NCBI GenBank assembly: GCA_019638185.1
Contig: JAHBUH010000033.1
Span: 1-35,604 of the forward strand
Source of the DNA: Leadbetterella sp.
GTDB lineage: Bacteria > Bacteroidota > Bacteroidia > Cytophagales > Spirosomataceae
Direction: 5' to 3'
DNA: 35,604 nt
The notes under the pieces are model-generated. The model ran no database searches. It was not told the origin of the DNA and worked only from the letters and a program-made list of their open reading frames with translations. This document shows, piece after piece, positions 8,801 to 15,954 of this stretch. Made by a program: the position numbers and the translations under genes. How positions within the stretch are numbered: position 1 is the first letter of the stretch; each line of letters begins with the position of its first letter.

Positions 8801-9403
8801 GTGGACGGCGACGGTAACATCACCACCGCCGACAGGATGGTGCTGGGTTCTCCCCACCCTGACTTCCAGGTAGGCTTTAATATAGGCCTGGTCTACAAAA
8901 GTTTCGATTTTAACACCTTCTTATTCTGGAACCAGGGAAGTGAAATTTTCAACTATACCAAGTTTTTCACCTACATGAATGTGCTGGGAGGAAGCATCAG
9001 TGTCCATAAAATGACCGATGCCTGGACGCCTGAAACGGCCGGAACCGCCAAAACTCCGCGCATCGGGGTGGGCGGCGAAAACGGCTACACCTCCTTTGTA
9101 ACCGGTAACTCTACCTCCTTTTATGTGGAAGACGGGTCCTTTCTCCGGGCCAAGAATGTGCAGTTAGGTTATACCCTGCCGTTTAAAATGGCTCAGAAAA
9201 TCAAAATGAGTAATTTAAGGGTATACGTTCAGGCTCAGAACCTGTTTACGCTGACCCGGTACAGCGGAGCTGACCCGGACCTGGGCCTGGTATCAGGGAA
9301 TACCACGGATCAGACCGTCAGCAGTGATCAGAACCTGGGCGTGGATTACTCGGGTTATCCCGCCTCCCGTCAGTTCCTGATCGGCTTAAACCTTACTTTC
9401 TAA
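5864..9403 (+). CDS. SusC/RagA-type TonB-dependent outer-membrane transporter with STN domain
   Basis: The ATG at 5864 gives 1179 residues; an upstream in-frame TTG at 5828 adds 12 residues but lies outside the signal-peptide pattern. A long signal peptide (hydrophobic core in TQILLSIVLFSASYA) is followed by an STN domain (about 45-118), a carboxypeptidase-regulatory-like beta domain (about 128-210), the plug (about 215-330, with NPLYVIDGVP) and a large beta-barrel ending in aromatic F. SusC proteins form the channel under a SusD lid and take up oligosaccharides, peptides or other large nutrients by TonB energy. The STN domain marks it as a transducer that signals to the FecR protein encoded upstream. 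The substrate cannot be inferred. susD follows after 14 bases. Confidence 0.96.
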   Translation: MKNSLQVHEIGLKIMRITLTQILLSIVLFSASYAKTSAQNFLNSAVSLKVENMTVKDAFSQIEKSSNVRFLYSTSLVNVHRKLSLQKNDVSLSELLENLLKPMNLDYKVQGRQIILVRKGMGIINDKSVSGTVVDENNNALAGVTIELKGTTKGVFTDSEGRFSIDVPDDGVLVFRFVGYKTEEVKAGNKAVLQVKLTPEASVLSELVVTGYTTQQKKDIIGAVSVVKASELNATPSANLVTQLQGRASGVTVSSTGDPGSSANIRIRGFSSYGNNNPLYVIDGVPTTDGSRINPQDIESIQVLKDASSASIYGARAANGVIIITTRQGKPHKTVVSYDTYMGVQALPLNRTPDVMNTAQLMDYLTITTPNTHIDPVYGQHNSFAIPEYYVVSNAFRGGVSASDPRANPDLYTISDYANAYQIFKTSPGTDWFRAMSQKGMIQTHQLNASGGTETSTYSLGLNYFNQEGTFKYTGYDRYSLRLNSSFKATNFLTLGENLQVSYDNRRGDNVVIGETSAWANAYRSTPFTPVYDIKGGFGGSLIGGISGVGYNPVATLYRRKDWTNKNLRAFGNIFADVTLAKNLVFRSSIGIDAYNADIHRVYLKEYERAEARKVTQLEEASGAYLSWTWSNTLSYHKNFGNIHDVKILAGTEAIKNQGKSINTAKNNYDSEDPDFVSLNTGLPSSLGDITATNNALYANSLFSYFGRVDYTLKDKYLLNATFRRDGSSLFGPEVRYANFPAIGIGWRISDEPFLKDLKWINDLKLRAGWGQIGSISNVPAFNQYSTYRSSPNTDFYNIGGVSNGSTQGYGWASQGNQNTKWETTETINIGLDGSFNQGAWNFSVDVYQKNTRDLLVPSLRNGLEPIVSKPLINLGTMRNRGIDLQLGNQGQIGNHLKYDLSLAFTHYRNKLTKLNNENTAQYVAAGRLNNVMITTKDMAISSFYGYDIVGFYNSKEEVAAGPTINGAPAVVGTWKYRDVDGDGNITTADRMVLGSPHPDFQVGFNIGLVYKSFDFNTFLFWNQGSEIFNYTKFFTYMNVLGGSISVHKMTDAWTPETAGTAKTPRIGVGGENGYTSFVTGNSTSFYVEDGSFLRAKNVQLGYTLPFKMAQKIKMSNLRVYVQAQNLFTLTRYSGADPDLGLVSGNTTDQTVSSDQNLGVDYSGYPASRQFLIGLNLTF

Positions 9404-9417
9404 CCTTAAAGAAAAAA

Positions 9418-11184
9418 ATGATGAAAAATTTGAGATATATCGTGTTCTTCAGCCTGGTCATGCTGGGTTTGAGCAGCTGCAAAGATGAATTTCTGGCCAT
9501 CACCCCCAAGGGCGTTTACTCTGAAAATACCTTATTGAATAAAAAGGGGATCGATGGCTTCCTGACAGGGGCCTATGCTTCCCTGGACGGCAGCAGGGAC
9601 GCCAGTACGCTGGGCTTTTCCGGCTCTTACAACTGGATATGGGGCAGTATCCTGGGCGGAGATGCCTATAAAGCCGGGGTGAGCTTTACCGATCAGCCCG
9701 ATCTGAATTATGTGATGCAATACGCCACGCCCACCACTAACCCGCAGGTACTGACCCGGTGGAATGCCATATTTGATGGTATAGGCAGGACTAACCTGGT
9801 GCTGCAGAAACTGGCGGCCGCTACAGACCCGGCGCTCACGGCAGACATCCGGAAGCAAATTGAGGCCGAAGCCCGCTTCCTGAGAGGATTCTATCATTTT
9901 GAGGGCAAGAAAACCTTTGGTAATATTCCTTTCCTGGATGAAAACATAACCGGCTACAAAGTGCCCAATACAGATGCGTCAGGCAATTATGTCAATATCT
10001 GGCCGCAGATAGAAGCTGACCTTAAATTTGCCTACGATAATCTTACCGAGACAAAAACGGGCATCGGGCGCGCCAATAAATGGGCGGCAGGAGCATTCCT
10101 GGGAAAAGCGTACCTGTACCAGAAAAAATATGCCGAAGCCAAAACGGTTTTTGACCAGGTGATCGCTAACGGTAAAAATCCTTTAGGCGTAAAGTATGCC
10201 CTCATGCCCAATTTCGGGGATAACTTCCGGCTGGCGAAGCAGGGAAATGCCGAAGTCATCCTGGAAGTGCAGAATGTGGTGGGCGACGGGGCCACCAATA
10301 ACTACAACGGCTTCTTTGAAATGCTGCTTTGTTACCCTAACGGGATAGCCGGAGGAACCAATTCGTGGTTTTACCGCCCTTCCCAGAACCTGGTCAATGC
10401 TTTCAGAACCGATGCTAACGGCTTACCTTTGCCGGACACCTATAATAACACAGACGTTACTTCGCACGAAAGCGTGGGAGATAACGAAACGTTCACCCCT
10501 TACCAGGGAAACCTGGATCCCCGGCTGGATCACACTGTAGGCCGTCGCGGCATCCCGTTTCATGACTGGGGTGTAGTTAACGGCGTAGCCTTCACAGCCC
10601 CTCCGGGTGAGAGTATCACAAACGGCGGGCCTTACGCCGGGAAAAAGCACGTTTTCTCCCGTGAAGAGTTTAACAGTGGAAAAGCCGTACGGTCTTCCTG
10701 GTACATTGCCAGTTCCCTGAAATACCAGATCATGCGCTATGCGGATATGCTTTTAATGGCTGCCGAATGTGAAATAGAGACCGGGAACCTGGAAAAAGCG
10801 AGGGAATACATCAATGCCGTCCGCGCGCGGGCCGCTAACTCGCCCATTAAAAATGCAAGTGGTACGGCTGATGCCGCCCATTACCTGGTGAAGCCTTATG
10901 CTGCTTTTTCAGGCCCGGAAGCCGCCCGGAAAGCCGTCAGGTTTGAACGCCGCCTGGAACTGGGCATGGAAGGTCACCGCTTCTTTGACCTGGTAAGGTG
11001 GGGAATTGCAGACCAGGTGATTAACCAGGAATACCTGCCCAAAGAGAGCCAGAGGCGCGTATCCGCCCTGGGAGGGGTGAAGTTTACGCCGAATAAAAGC
11101 GAGTACCAGCCCATCCCTGATTATGCCATCACGCAAAGTATGGTAGGCGGAGTGCCCACCCTGAAGCAAAACCCGGGCTATTAA
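9418..11184 (+). CDS. SusD/RagB-family nutrient-binding surface lipoprotein
   Basis: 588 residues with a lipoprotein signal: hydrophobic stretch, then lipobox LSSC with acylated C21. The residues after the cysteine (KDEF) fit the Bacteroidetes export signal for surface lipoproteins (basic residue then acidic residues), so it should sit on the outer face as the lid of SusC. SusD/RagB features are seen: N-terminal SusD-like region, tetratricopeptide-like helices in the middle (AAGAFLGKAYLYQKKYAEAKTVF spans such a repeat), and the C-terminal RYADMLLMAAE, INAVRARA and FERRLELGMEGHRFFDLVRWG blocks. It is translated from the susC transcript. Two adjacent ATGs (9418, 9421) are possible starts. Confidence 0.95.
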   Translation: MMKNLRYIVFFSLVMLGLSSCKDEFLAITPKGVYSENTLLNKKGIDGFLTGAYASLDGSRDASTLGFSGSYNWIWGSILGGDAYKAGVSFTDQPDLNYVMQYATPTTNPQVLTRWNAIFDGIGRTNLVLQKLAAATDPALTADIRKQIEAEARFLRGFYHFEGKKTFGNIPFLDENITGYKVPNTDASGNYVNIWPQIEADLKFAYDNLTETKTGIGRANKWAAGAFLGKAYLYQKKYAEAKTVFDQVIANGKNPLGVKYALMPNFGDNFRLAKQGNAEVILEVQNVVGDGATNNYNGFFEMLLCYPNGIAGGTNSWFYRPSQNLVNAFRTDANGLPLPDTYNNTDVTSHESVGDNETFTPYQGNLDPRLDHTVGRRGIPFHDWGVVNGVAFTAPPGESITNGGPYAGKKHVFSREEFNSGKAVRSSWYIASSLKYQIMRYADMLLMAAECEIETGNLEKAREYINAVRARAANSPIKNASGTADAAHYLVKPYAAFSGPEAARKAVRFERRLELGMEGHRFFDLVRWGIADQVINQEYLPKESQRRVSALGGVKFTPNKSEYQPIPDYAITQSMVGGVPTLKQNPGY

Positions 11185-11189
11185 AAGAT

Positions 11190-11219
11190 ATTTCTCCGGG
11201 TCAGACCCGGAGAAATTTT
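11190..11219 (+). terminator. Strong terminator after susD
   Basis: A perfect 12-base stem, ATTTCTCCGGGT (11190-11201) against ACCCGGAGAAAT (11205-11216), with loop CAG, runs into TTTTC. It closes the susC-susD transcript. Confidence 0.88.
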
Positions 11220-11220
11220 C

Positions 11221-11228
11221 TAATTTTG
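11221..11228 (+). promoter_or_regulatory. Bacteroidetes-type -7 element for the PQQ dehydrogenase gene
   Basis: TAATTTTG matches TAnnTTTG and lies directly behind the susD terminator, 26 bases before the ATG at 11255. Transcription would start near 11235. No clear -33 box, so the call is moderate. Confidence 0.5.
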
Positions 11229-11254
11229 AAAAATATAACTGTTAACCTATTCTA

Positions 11255-13372
11255 ATGAATACCTGTTTAAAGATACTGCTGGGCGCCCTGGCTGTTTCCT
11301 TTTTAGGAAGCTGCTCCTCTGATGCCTGTTACGATCCCCGCGGCTGGTCGGAATACCTGGGCGGTCCTGACCGTAATCACTACTCCGCGCTGGACCAGGT
11401 CACGCCCGAAAACGTGGACAGGCTGGCCGTAGCCTGGGAATACCATACCCTGGATACCGGGCAGGTCCAGTGTAACCCCATCGTAGTAAAGGGCGTGCTG
11501 TACGGCGTCACGGCCTCTAACGGGCTCTTCGCCGTGGATGCCGCCACCGGGAAAGAACTCTGGAAATTCTGGGGCGGAACCGGTAAATCCGTTTTTAACA
11601 ATAATCGCGGTATTACCTACTGGTCCGGGGATAAGCATCCCGCACGGCTCCTGTATTCTTACGGCGAATGGCTCTATGCCGTAAATGCCGAAACCGGTGA
11701 GAAGATCTCTTCCTTCGGAGAAGACGGCCGCGTCAGCCTGAAAACAGGCCTCGGGGAAAGCGCCGCCGATAAATTTGTCATCTCTACCACGCCGGGTACG
11801 CTCTTTGAAGACCGGATCATCATGCCCCTGCGCGTATCGGAAGGGGCAGACGCCGCCCCCGGCTACATCCAGGCCTTTAATGTAATCACGGGTAAGCTGG
11901 ACTGGGTATTCCACACCATTCCCCACCCCGGGGAGTTCGGCCACGATACCTGGCCGGAAGATGCCTGGAAAAATACCGAGATCGGCGCAGCCAATAACTG
12001 GGCCGGTATGGCCATAGACCGTAATAGAGGGGTGATCTACATCCCTACCGGTTCTGCCGGCTTTGATTTCTACGGCGGAAACCGGAAGGGGCAGAACCTT
12101 TTTGCGAACAGCCTCCTGGCGCTGGATGCCCGTACCGGTAAGCGGAAATGGCATTACCAGTTTGTGCACCACGATATCTGGGACAGGGACCTGCCCGCAC
12201 CGCCTAACCTGCTCACCATTCGCAAAGACGGGAAAAAGAGAGACGTGGTAGCCCAGGTGACTAAATCAGGACATGTGTTTGTGTTTGACCGGGACACCGG
12301 TGAGCCCGTCTTCCCCATAGAGGAAGTGCCCGTACCTGCCTCCGTAATGGCCGGTGAGGAAACCTGGCCTACCCAGCCGGTTCCCCGGTTGCCCCTCCCC
12401 TTTGCCCGCCAGCAGGTCAGGGAGACGGATCTGAATACACATTCTTCCAATTACGACAGCCTGGTGGCCACCTACCGGGCCGCCATTAAAGGCGCCTTTG
12501 TGCCCCTCAGCAAGACCCCTACCCTGCTTTTCCCCGGCGCGGATGGCGGCGCCGAATGGGGTGGCGCAGCCGTAGATAAAGAAGGCATCATGTACGTGAA
12601 CGCCAATGAAATGGCCTGGCTCTTCAGCCTGAGCGATACTCCCAAAGCAGACGAGCTGGCCCATCTGAGCCCGGGCGAAAAAACCTACGTCACCCTCTGT
12701 GCCGCCTGCCATGGAAAGGAATTAAAAGGCAATCCCGCCAGCGGATACCCTTCACTGGTGAACATCAGCAGCCGGATGAAACGGCCGGATGTGCTGAAGC
12801 TCATCACCAACGGTAAAGGAATGATGCCCGGCTTTTCAACCCTCTCCGCCACCGAAAAAGATGCGGTCATCGCCTTCATCTACGGCGAAGAGAAAAAAGA
12901 AGTCACCGCTGGCAGCAGCAAACCCGCCACCTCAAAACCCTACGTACCGTATAAGTTTAACGGCTACCATAAATTCCTGAACAGCGAAGGCTACCCCGCC
13001 ATCAGCCCACCCTGGGGTACGCTCACGGCCATTGACCTCAATACCGGCCAGCACAAGTGGCAGATCCCCTTAGGTGAATTCAAAGAACTGACCGAAAAGG
13101 GCATTCCACCCACCGGCACCGAAAACTACGGCGGCCCCGTAGTAACGAAAAGCGGCCTCCTGTTCATCGCCGCCACCAAAGACGGCAAGTTCCGGGCACT
13201 GGATAAAAACACCGGCAAGGTTTTATGGCAGACCGATCTCCCCGCCGCCGGCTTCGCTACCCCCGCCACCTACGAAGTGAACGGCAAACAATACATCGTG
13301 ATCGCCGCCGGCGGTACCAAGCTGGGCACGAAGAAGGGGGACAGTTATGTGGCGTTTGCGCTGCCGGACTGA
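11255..13372 (+). CDS. PQQ-dependent dehydrogenase with inserted cytochrome c domain, lipoprotein
   Basis: 705 residues. The N terminus is a lipoprotein signal with cysteine at residue 20 (FLGSC); the following SSDAC lacks the acidic cluster of surface lipoproteins, so a periplasm-facing anchor is more likely. The rest is an eight-bladed-type quinoprotein propeller, with repeated ALD..TGK..W elements and the conserved HHDIWDRDLPAPP block that supplies the catalytic Asp in the glucose/alcohol dehydrogenase family. A heme c domain is inserted before the last blades: C482-x-x-C485-H486 (CAACH), probable axial M524 (GMMPGF). Electrons from substrate would pass via PQQ to heme and on to the respiratory chain. 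The substrate (sugar or alcohol) is not determinable. It lacks the membrane helices of the Gcd-type glucose dehydrogenase. Confidence 0.9.
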   Translation: MNTCLKILLGALAVSFLGSCSSDACYDPRGWSEYLGGPDRNHYSALDQVTPENVDRLAVAWEYHTLDTGQVQCNPIVVKGVLYGVTASNGLFAVDAATGKELWKFWGGTGKSVFNNNRGITYWSGDKHPARLLYSYGEWLYAVNAETGEKISSFGEDGRVSLKTGLGESAADKFVISTTPGTLFEDRIIMPLRVSEGADAAPGYIQAFNVITGKLDWVFHTIPHPGEFGHDTWPEDAWKNTEIGAANNWAGMAIDRNRGVIYIPTGSAGFDFYGGNRKGQNLFANSLLALDARTGKRKWHYQFVHHDIWDRDLPAPPNLLTIRKDGKKRDVVAQVTKSGHVFVFDRDTGEPVFPIEEVPVPASVMAGEETWPTQPVPRLPLPFARQQVRETDLNTHSSNYDSLVATYRAAIKGAFVPLSKTPTLLFPGADGGAEWGGAAVDKEGIMYVNANEMAWLFSLSDTPKADELAHLSPGEKTYVTLCAACHGKELKGNPASGYPSLVNISSRMKRPDVLKLITNGKGMMPGFSTLSATEKDAVIAFIYGEEKKEVTAGSSKPATSKPYVPYKFNGYHKFLNSEGYPAISPPWGTLTAIDLNTGQHKWQIPLGEFKELTEKGIPPTGTENYGGPVVTKSGLLFIAATKDGKFRALDKNTGKVLWQTDLPAAGFATPATYEVNGKQYIVIAAGGTKLGTKKGDSYVAFALPD

Positions 13373-13389
13373 AACTGGAAACCATAAAT

Positions 13390-13447
13390 TATATGCAAAT
13401 GCATCTAATTCTCATGAAATATTGAAAATTATATGCATTTGCATATA
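13390..13447. repeat. 15-base perfect inverted repeat in AT-rich DNA
   Basis: TATATGCAAATGCAT (13390-13404) is the exact reverse complement of ATGCATTTGCATATA (13433-13447), separated by 28 bases. Each arm is also preceded by AAATTATATGCA, so the two sites form a direct repeat 40 bases apart as well. It lies between the PQQ dehydrogenase and the ORF6N gene, at the start of the AT-rich block. An operator pair, a hairpin or the trace of an insertion are all possible. Confidence 0.6.
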
Positions 13448-13526
13448 TGTTTCGAGATAATTATTACTTTTATATCTCAAAATATCTGAATATAACACAC
13501 TTTATCCAACGTAAACACACAATAGT

Positions 13527-14066
13527 ATGAGCACTTCTCCTACAATTGCAGATGATAGAATCATCAACAAAATATACCAGCTTCGTGAAAGGAAAATAAT
13601 GCTTGACAGCGATCTTGCAGAATTGTACGGCGTAGAGACAAAAGTATTAAATCAAGCGGTCAAGAGAAACATTGAACGTTTCCCTGAAGATTTCATGTTT
13701 CAATTATCCGCAAATGAACATAACAGTTTGAGGTCACAAAATGTGACCTCAAACACCAAAGGTGGAAGGCGATATCTCCCATTTGCATTTACAGAACAGG
13801 GCGTAGCCATGCTTTCAAGTGTTTTAAAAAGTAAGACGGCCATTCATGTAAACATTCAGGTCATACGGGTATTTACCCGGATGAGAGAACTTCTTCTCAA
13901 TAACAGAGAAATATTATTGAAGTTGGAAAAGGTCGAAAAGAAGCTTTTGAAGCAAGACACTATTCAACATAGACAGGGGAAAGAGATCCAATCTATTTTT
14001 GAAGTACTTAAAGAATTGCTTAACTCTCCACAGGAAGCAAGAAAAGTAATTGGATTTGAGATATAA
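13527..14066 (+). CDS. ORF6N-domain protein, phage-type
   Basis: 179 residues. Residues ~8-95 match the ORF6N domain: RIINKIYQLRERKIMLDSDLAELYGV, the KRNIERFPEDFMFQL block, and LPFAFTEQGVAMLSSVL. The C-terminal ~75 residues form a charged, probably coiled-coil helix (LEKVEKKLLKQ). ORF6N/KilA-N proteins come from phages and mobile elements and are thought to bind DNA; the exact role is unknown. The gene is much richer in A and T than its neighbours, sits alone between a metabolic gene and the ribosomal cluster, and has no integrase nearby, which suggests a transferred single gene. It converges on rplQ. Confidence 0.85.
   Translation: MSTSPTIADDRIINKIYQLRERKIMLDSDLAELYGVETKVLNQAVKRNIERFPEDFMFQLSANEHNSLRSQNVTSNTKGGRRYLPFAFTEQGVAMLSSVLKSKTAIHVNIQVIRVFTRMRELLLNNREILLKLEKVEKKLLKQDTIQHRQGKEIQSIFEVLKELLNSPQEARKVIGFEI
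13726..13754. repeat. 13-base perfect palindrome inside the ORF6N gene
   Basis: GTTTGAGGTCACA (13726-13738) and TGTGACCTCAAAC (13742-13754) are perfect reverse complements around AAA. They encode the SLRSQNVTSN stretch in the middle of the ORF6N domain. In RNA this would be a very stable hairpin; in DNA it looks like a dyad binding site. Confidence 0.7.
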
Positions 14067-14072
14067 ACAAGA

Positions 14073-14096
14073 ATCCCCGGACATCAGCCCGGGGAT
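14073..14096 (-). terminator. Terminator of the ribosomal protein cluster
   Basis: ATCCCCGG (14073-14080) and CCGGGGAT (14089-14096) form an 8-base GC-rich stem. Read on the minus strand it is followed by TTCTTGTTT, whereas the plus-strand side lacks a T run, so it mainly ends the rplQ transcript. It may also limit read-through from the converging ORF6N gene. Confidence 0.75.
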
Positions 14097-14119
14097 CCCC
14101 TCAAAAAAACTTCTGCAAA

Positions 14120-14701
14120 TTAAGCTTTGTTCTCTTCTGAAGATTCGTCAGCTGGTTTTTCCTCCGTAGCAGGAGCTTCTTCCGCTACCGGAGCCTCTTC
14201 TACCACTTCTGCAGATGGCTCTTCCGCTACTGGTGCAGCAGCTACCGGAGCGGCAGGAGCAGCCTCAGCTTTCTTAGCCTTACCTCTTCTTGAACGTTTC
14301 GCTTTGGCTTCGCTTTCATCAGAAACTGCGGTCAGCAGGTTCTCGTTAAAGTCTACCAGCTCGATCAGCGCCACTTCGGCGTTATCGCCCTGGCGTTGGC
14401 CTAATTTGATGATGCGGGTGTAACCTCCGTTTCTTTCCGCCACTTTTACAGCGATTTCACCGAAAAGCTCTTTGATGGCTTCTTTGTCCTGCAGGTAAGA
14501 GAAAACTACCCTTCTTGAATGGGTGGTATCATTTTTACCTTTGGTGATCAGGGGCTCTACAAACTTTCTCAAAGCTTTTGCTTTGGCAAGAGTAGTTTCA
14601 ATACGTTTGGCCTTGATCAAAGAAACCGCCATGTTAGCTAACAGAGCATCTCTGTGCGACTTGGTTCTTCCCAGATGGTTAACAGTTTTTCCGTGTCTCA
14701 T
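14120..14701 (-). CDS. rplQ: 50S ribosomal protein L17 with long C-terminal tail
   Basis: 193 residues. The first ~120 are a standard L17 ([25 protein letters not shown] at the N terminus, [25 protein letters not shown] near the end of the core). From about residue 130 the sequence becomes a low-complexity tail: first basic ([12 protein letters not shown]), then rich in Ala, Glu, Pro and Val. L17 usually has 115-130 residues, though Bacteroidetes versions are often extended. L17 sits near the polypeptide exit tunnel of the 50S subunit. It is the last gene of the cluster, separated from rpoA by an unusually long 161-base gap. Confidence 0.97.
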   Translation of the reverse strand: MRHGKTVNHLGRTKSHRDALLANMAVSLIKAKRIETTLAKAKALRKFVEPLITKGKNDTTHSRRVVFSYLQDKEAIKELFGEIAVKVAERNGGYTRIIKLGQRQGDNAEVALIELVDFNENLLTAVSDESEAKAKRSRRGKAKKAEAAPAAPVAAAPVAEEPSAEVVEEAPVAEEAPATEEKPADESSEENKA

Positions 14702-14814
14702 TTTGTTGGTTTTCGTAAGTAACGGTTAAGAAGCACATCGCAGTTATTACCTCCCACCTATTACGATTTCTAAATTATACTATTCTCTGCGATAAAATTT
14801 TTAATATCTAACCC

Positions 14815-14850
14815 CATAGAAACATAGTCTTATATTCCTATGTATCTATG
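14815..14850 (-). other. Hairpin in the rpoA-rplQ spacer
   Basis: CATAGAAACATAG (14815-14827) and CTATGTATCTATG (14838-14850) can pair over 13 bases with one mismatch around a 10-base loop. It starts 13 bases after the rpoA stop on the minus strand. No T run follows, so it looks more like an RNA processing, stability or regulatory element than a terminator. Confidence 0.5.
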
Positions 14851-14862
14851 TGGTATAAAAAA

Positions 14863-15852
14863 TCAGTCTTCGTCCAGCTTGTATTTCGATACATCCATGC
14901 CGAAGTGCAGCTGCTTATCAGCGATCAGCTGCTCCAGCTCGGTCAGTGATTTCTTACCAAAGTTACGGAACTTCATCATATCAGCTACTTCCAGGCGCGC
15001 CAGGTCTCCCAGGGTGCGGATGTCAGCTGATTTCAGACAGTTATAAGCTCTAACCGACAGATCCAGGTCCTGAAGCGGCGTTTTCAGCAGCTTACGCATG
15101 TGCAGGAACTCCTCGTCTACCATGTTATCTTCCTCATCGCTCTTCGAGTCGAATACCATGTTCTCATCGGTGAATTTAAGGAAGTGCTGGATCAGGATGT
15201 GTGAAGCTTCCTGAAGTGCTTTTTCCGGGTGAATGGAACCGTCTGTCTTGATCTCCAGGAGGAGTTTCTCGTAGTCGGTTCTTTGCTCCACACGGGTGTT
15301 CTCAATGCTATACTTCACATTTTTGATGGGCGTATAGATGGAGTCGATGGCGATAAACCCGATAGGCAGATCGCCGGTTTTTTGTTCCTCGCTGGGTACG
15401 TATCCCCGGCCTTTGTCTACGATGATCTCAAACTCCAGCTCCTTTTTAGAATCCAGGCGGGCAATGACCAGCTCAGGGTTCAATATTTCAAAAGAAGAAG
15501 TAAACTTACTGATATCACCGGCAGTGATCTCAGTCTGGTTTTTCACCTTCACCGTGATTTTATTATCTACATAGTCTGCGATCTTCTTGAATCTTACTTG
15601 TTTCAGATTCAAAACAATCTCAGTAACATCATCTACAACACCTTCAATCGCAGAAAACTCATGAAGCACACCCGGGAATCTCACGGATGTAATCGCATAA
15701 CCCTCTAATGAAGACAACAAGATACGACGCAGAGCATTGCCTATGGTCACTCCGTAGCCCCTTTCCAGTGGCTTAAACTCGAAAAAACCATGAAAGTCGT
15801 CGGCTTTCTCCATTACGACTTTGTCGGGCATTTGAAATGCTAAAATTGACAT
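14863..15852 (-). CDS. rpoA: RNA polymerase alpha subunit
   Basis: 329 residues, the normal length. The N-terminal domain (about 1-230) has the [26 protein letters not shown] assembly block; the C-terminal domain (about 255-325) has [20 protein letters not shown] and the [10 protein letters not shown] helix-hairpin-helix motif that contacts DNA and activators. It dimerises to start assembly of RNA polymerase. It lies in the usual rpsD-rpoA-rplQ order. The 102 bases between rpsD and rpoA carry two hairpins. Confidence 0.98.
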   Translation of the reverse strand: MSILAFQMPDKVVMEKADDFHGFFEFKPLERGYGVTIGNALRRILLSSLEGYAITSVRFPGVLHEFSAIEGVVDDVTEIVLNLKQVRFKKIADYVDNKITVKVKNQTEITAGDISKFTSSFEILNPELVIARLDSKKELEFEIIVDKGRGYVPSEEQKTGDLPIGFIAIDSIYTPIKNVKYSIENTRVEQRTDYEKLLLEIKTDGSIHPEKALQEASHILIQHFLKFTDENMVFDSKSDEEDNMVDEEFLHMRKLLKTPLQDLDLSVRAYNCLKSADIRTLGDLARLEVADMMKFRNFGKKSLTELEQLIADKQLHFGMDVSKYKLDED

Positions 15853-15885
15853 ACTGTGCTGTTTTTTTTTCGTTATCGAAATAAG

Positions 15886-15902
15886 TTTGGGATTATCCCA
15901 AA
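15886..15902 (-). other. Small perfect inverted repeat upstream of rpoA
   Basis: TTTGGGAT and ATCCCAAA are perfect complements around a single central base, 34 bases upstream of the rpoA start. As RNA it would form a short hairpin close to the ribosome entry region. Confidence 0.4.
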
Positions 15903-15912
15903 TAAGTATGTT

Positions 15913-15939
15913 CCACCCCTGTGCAGGACACAGAGGTGG
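15913..15939 (-). other. GC-rich hairpin in the rpsD-rpoA spacer
   Basis: CCACCCCTGTG (15913-15923) and CACAGAGGTGG (15929-15939) pair over 11 positions, counting one G-U pair on the minus-strand RNA, with a 5-base loop. On the minus strand it begins 15 bases after the rpsD stop. No T run follows. It could be a regulatory structure or a partial terminator setting rpoA/rplQ output. Confidence 0.5.
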
Positions 15940-15954
15940 ATAAAAATATGAAAA

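Noticed and set aside
11303-12172. A 289-codon minus-strand frame opposite the PQQ dehydrogenase.
   Set aside because: Shadow of a well-supported gene, with no domain or start signals of its own.
13387-13447. The repeat pair as ends of an insertion sequence.
   Set aside because: No transposase lies between or beside the arms and they are only 28 bases apart.
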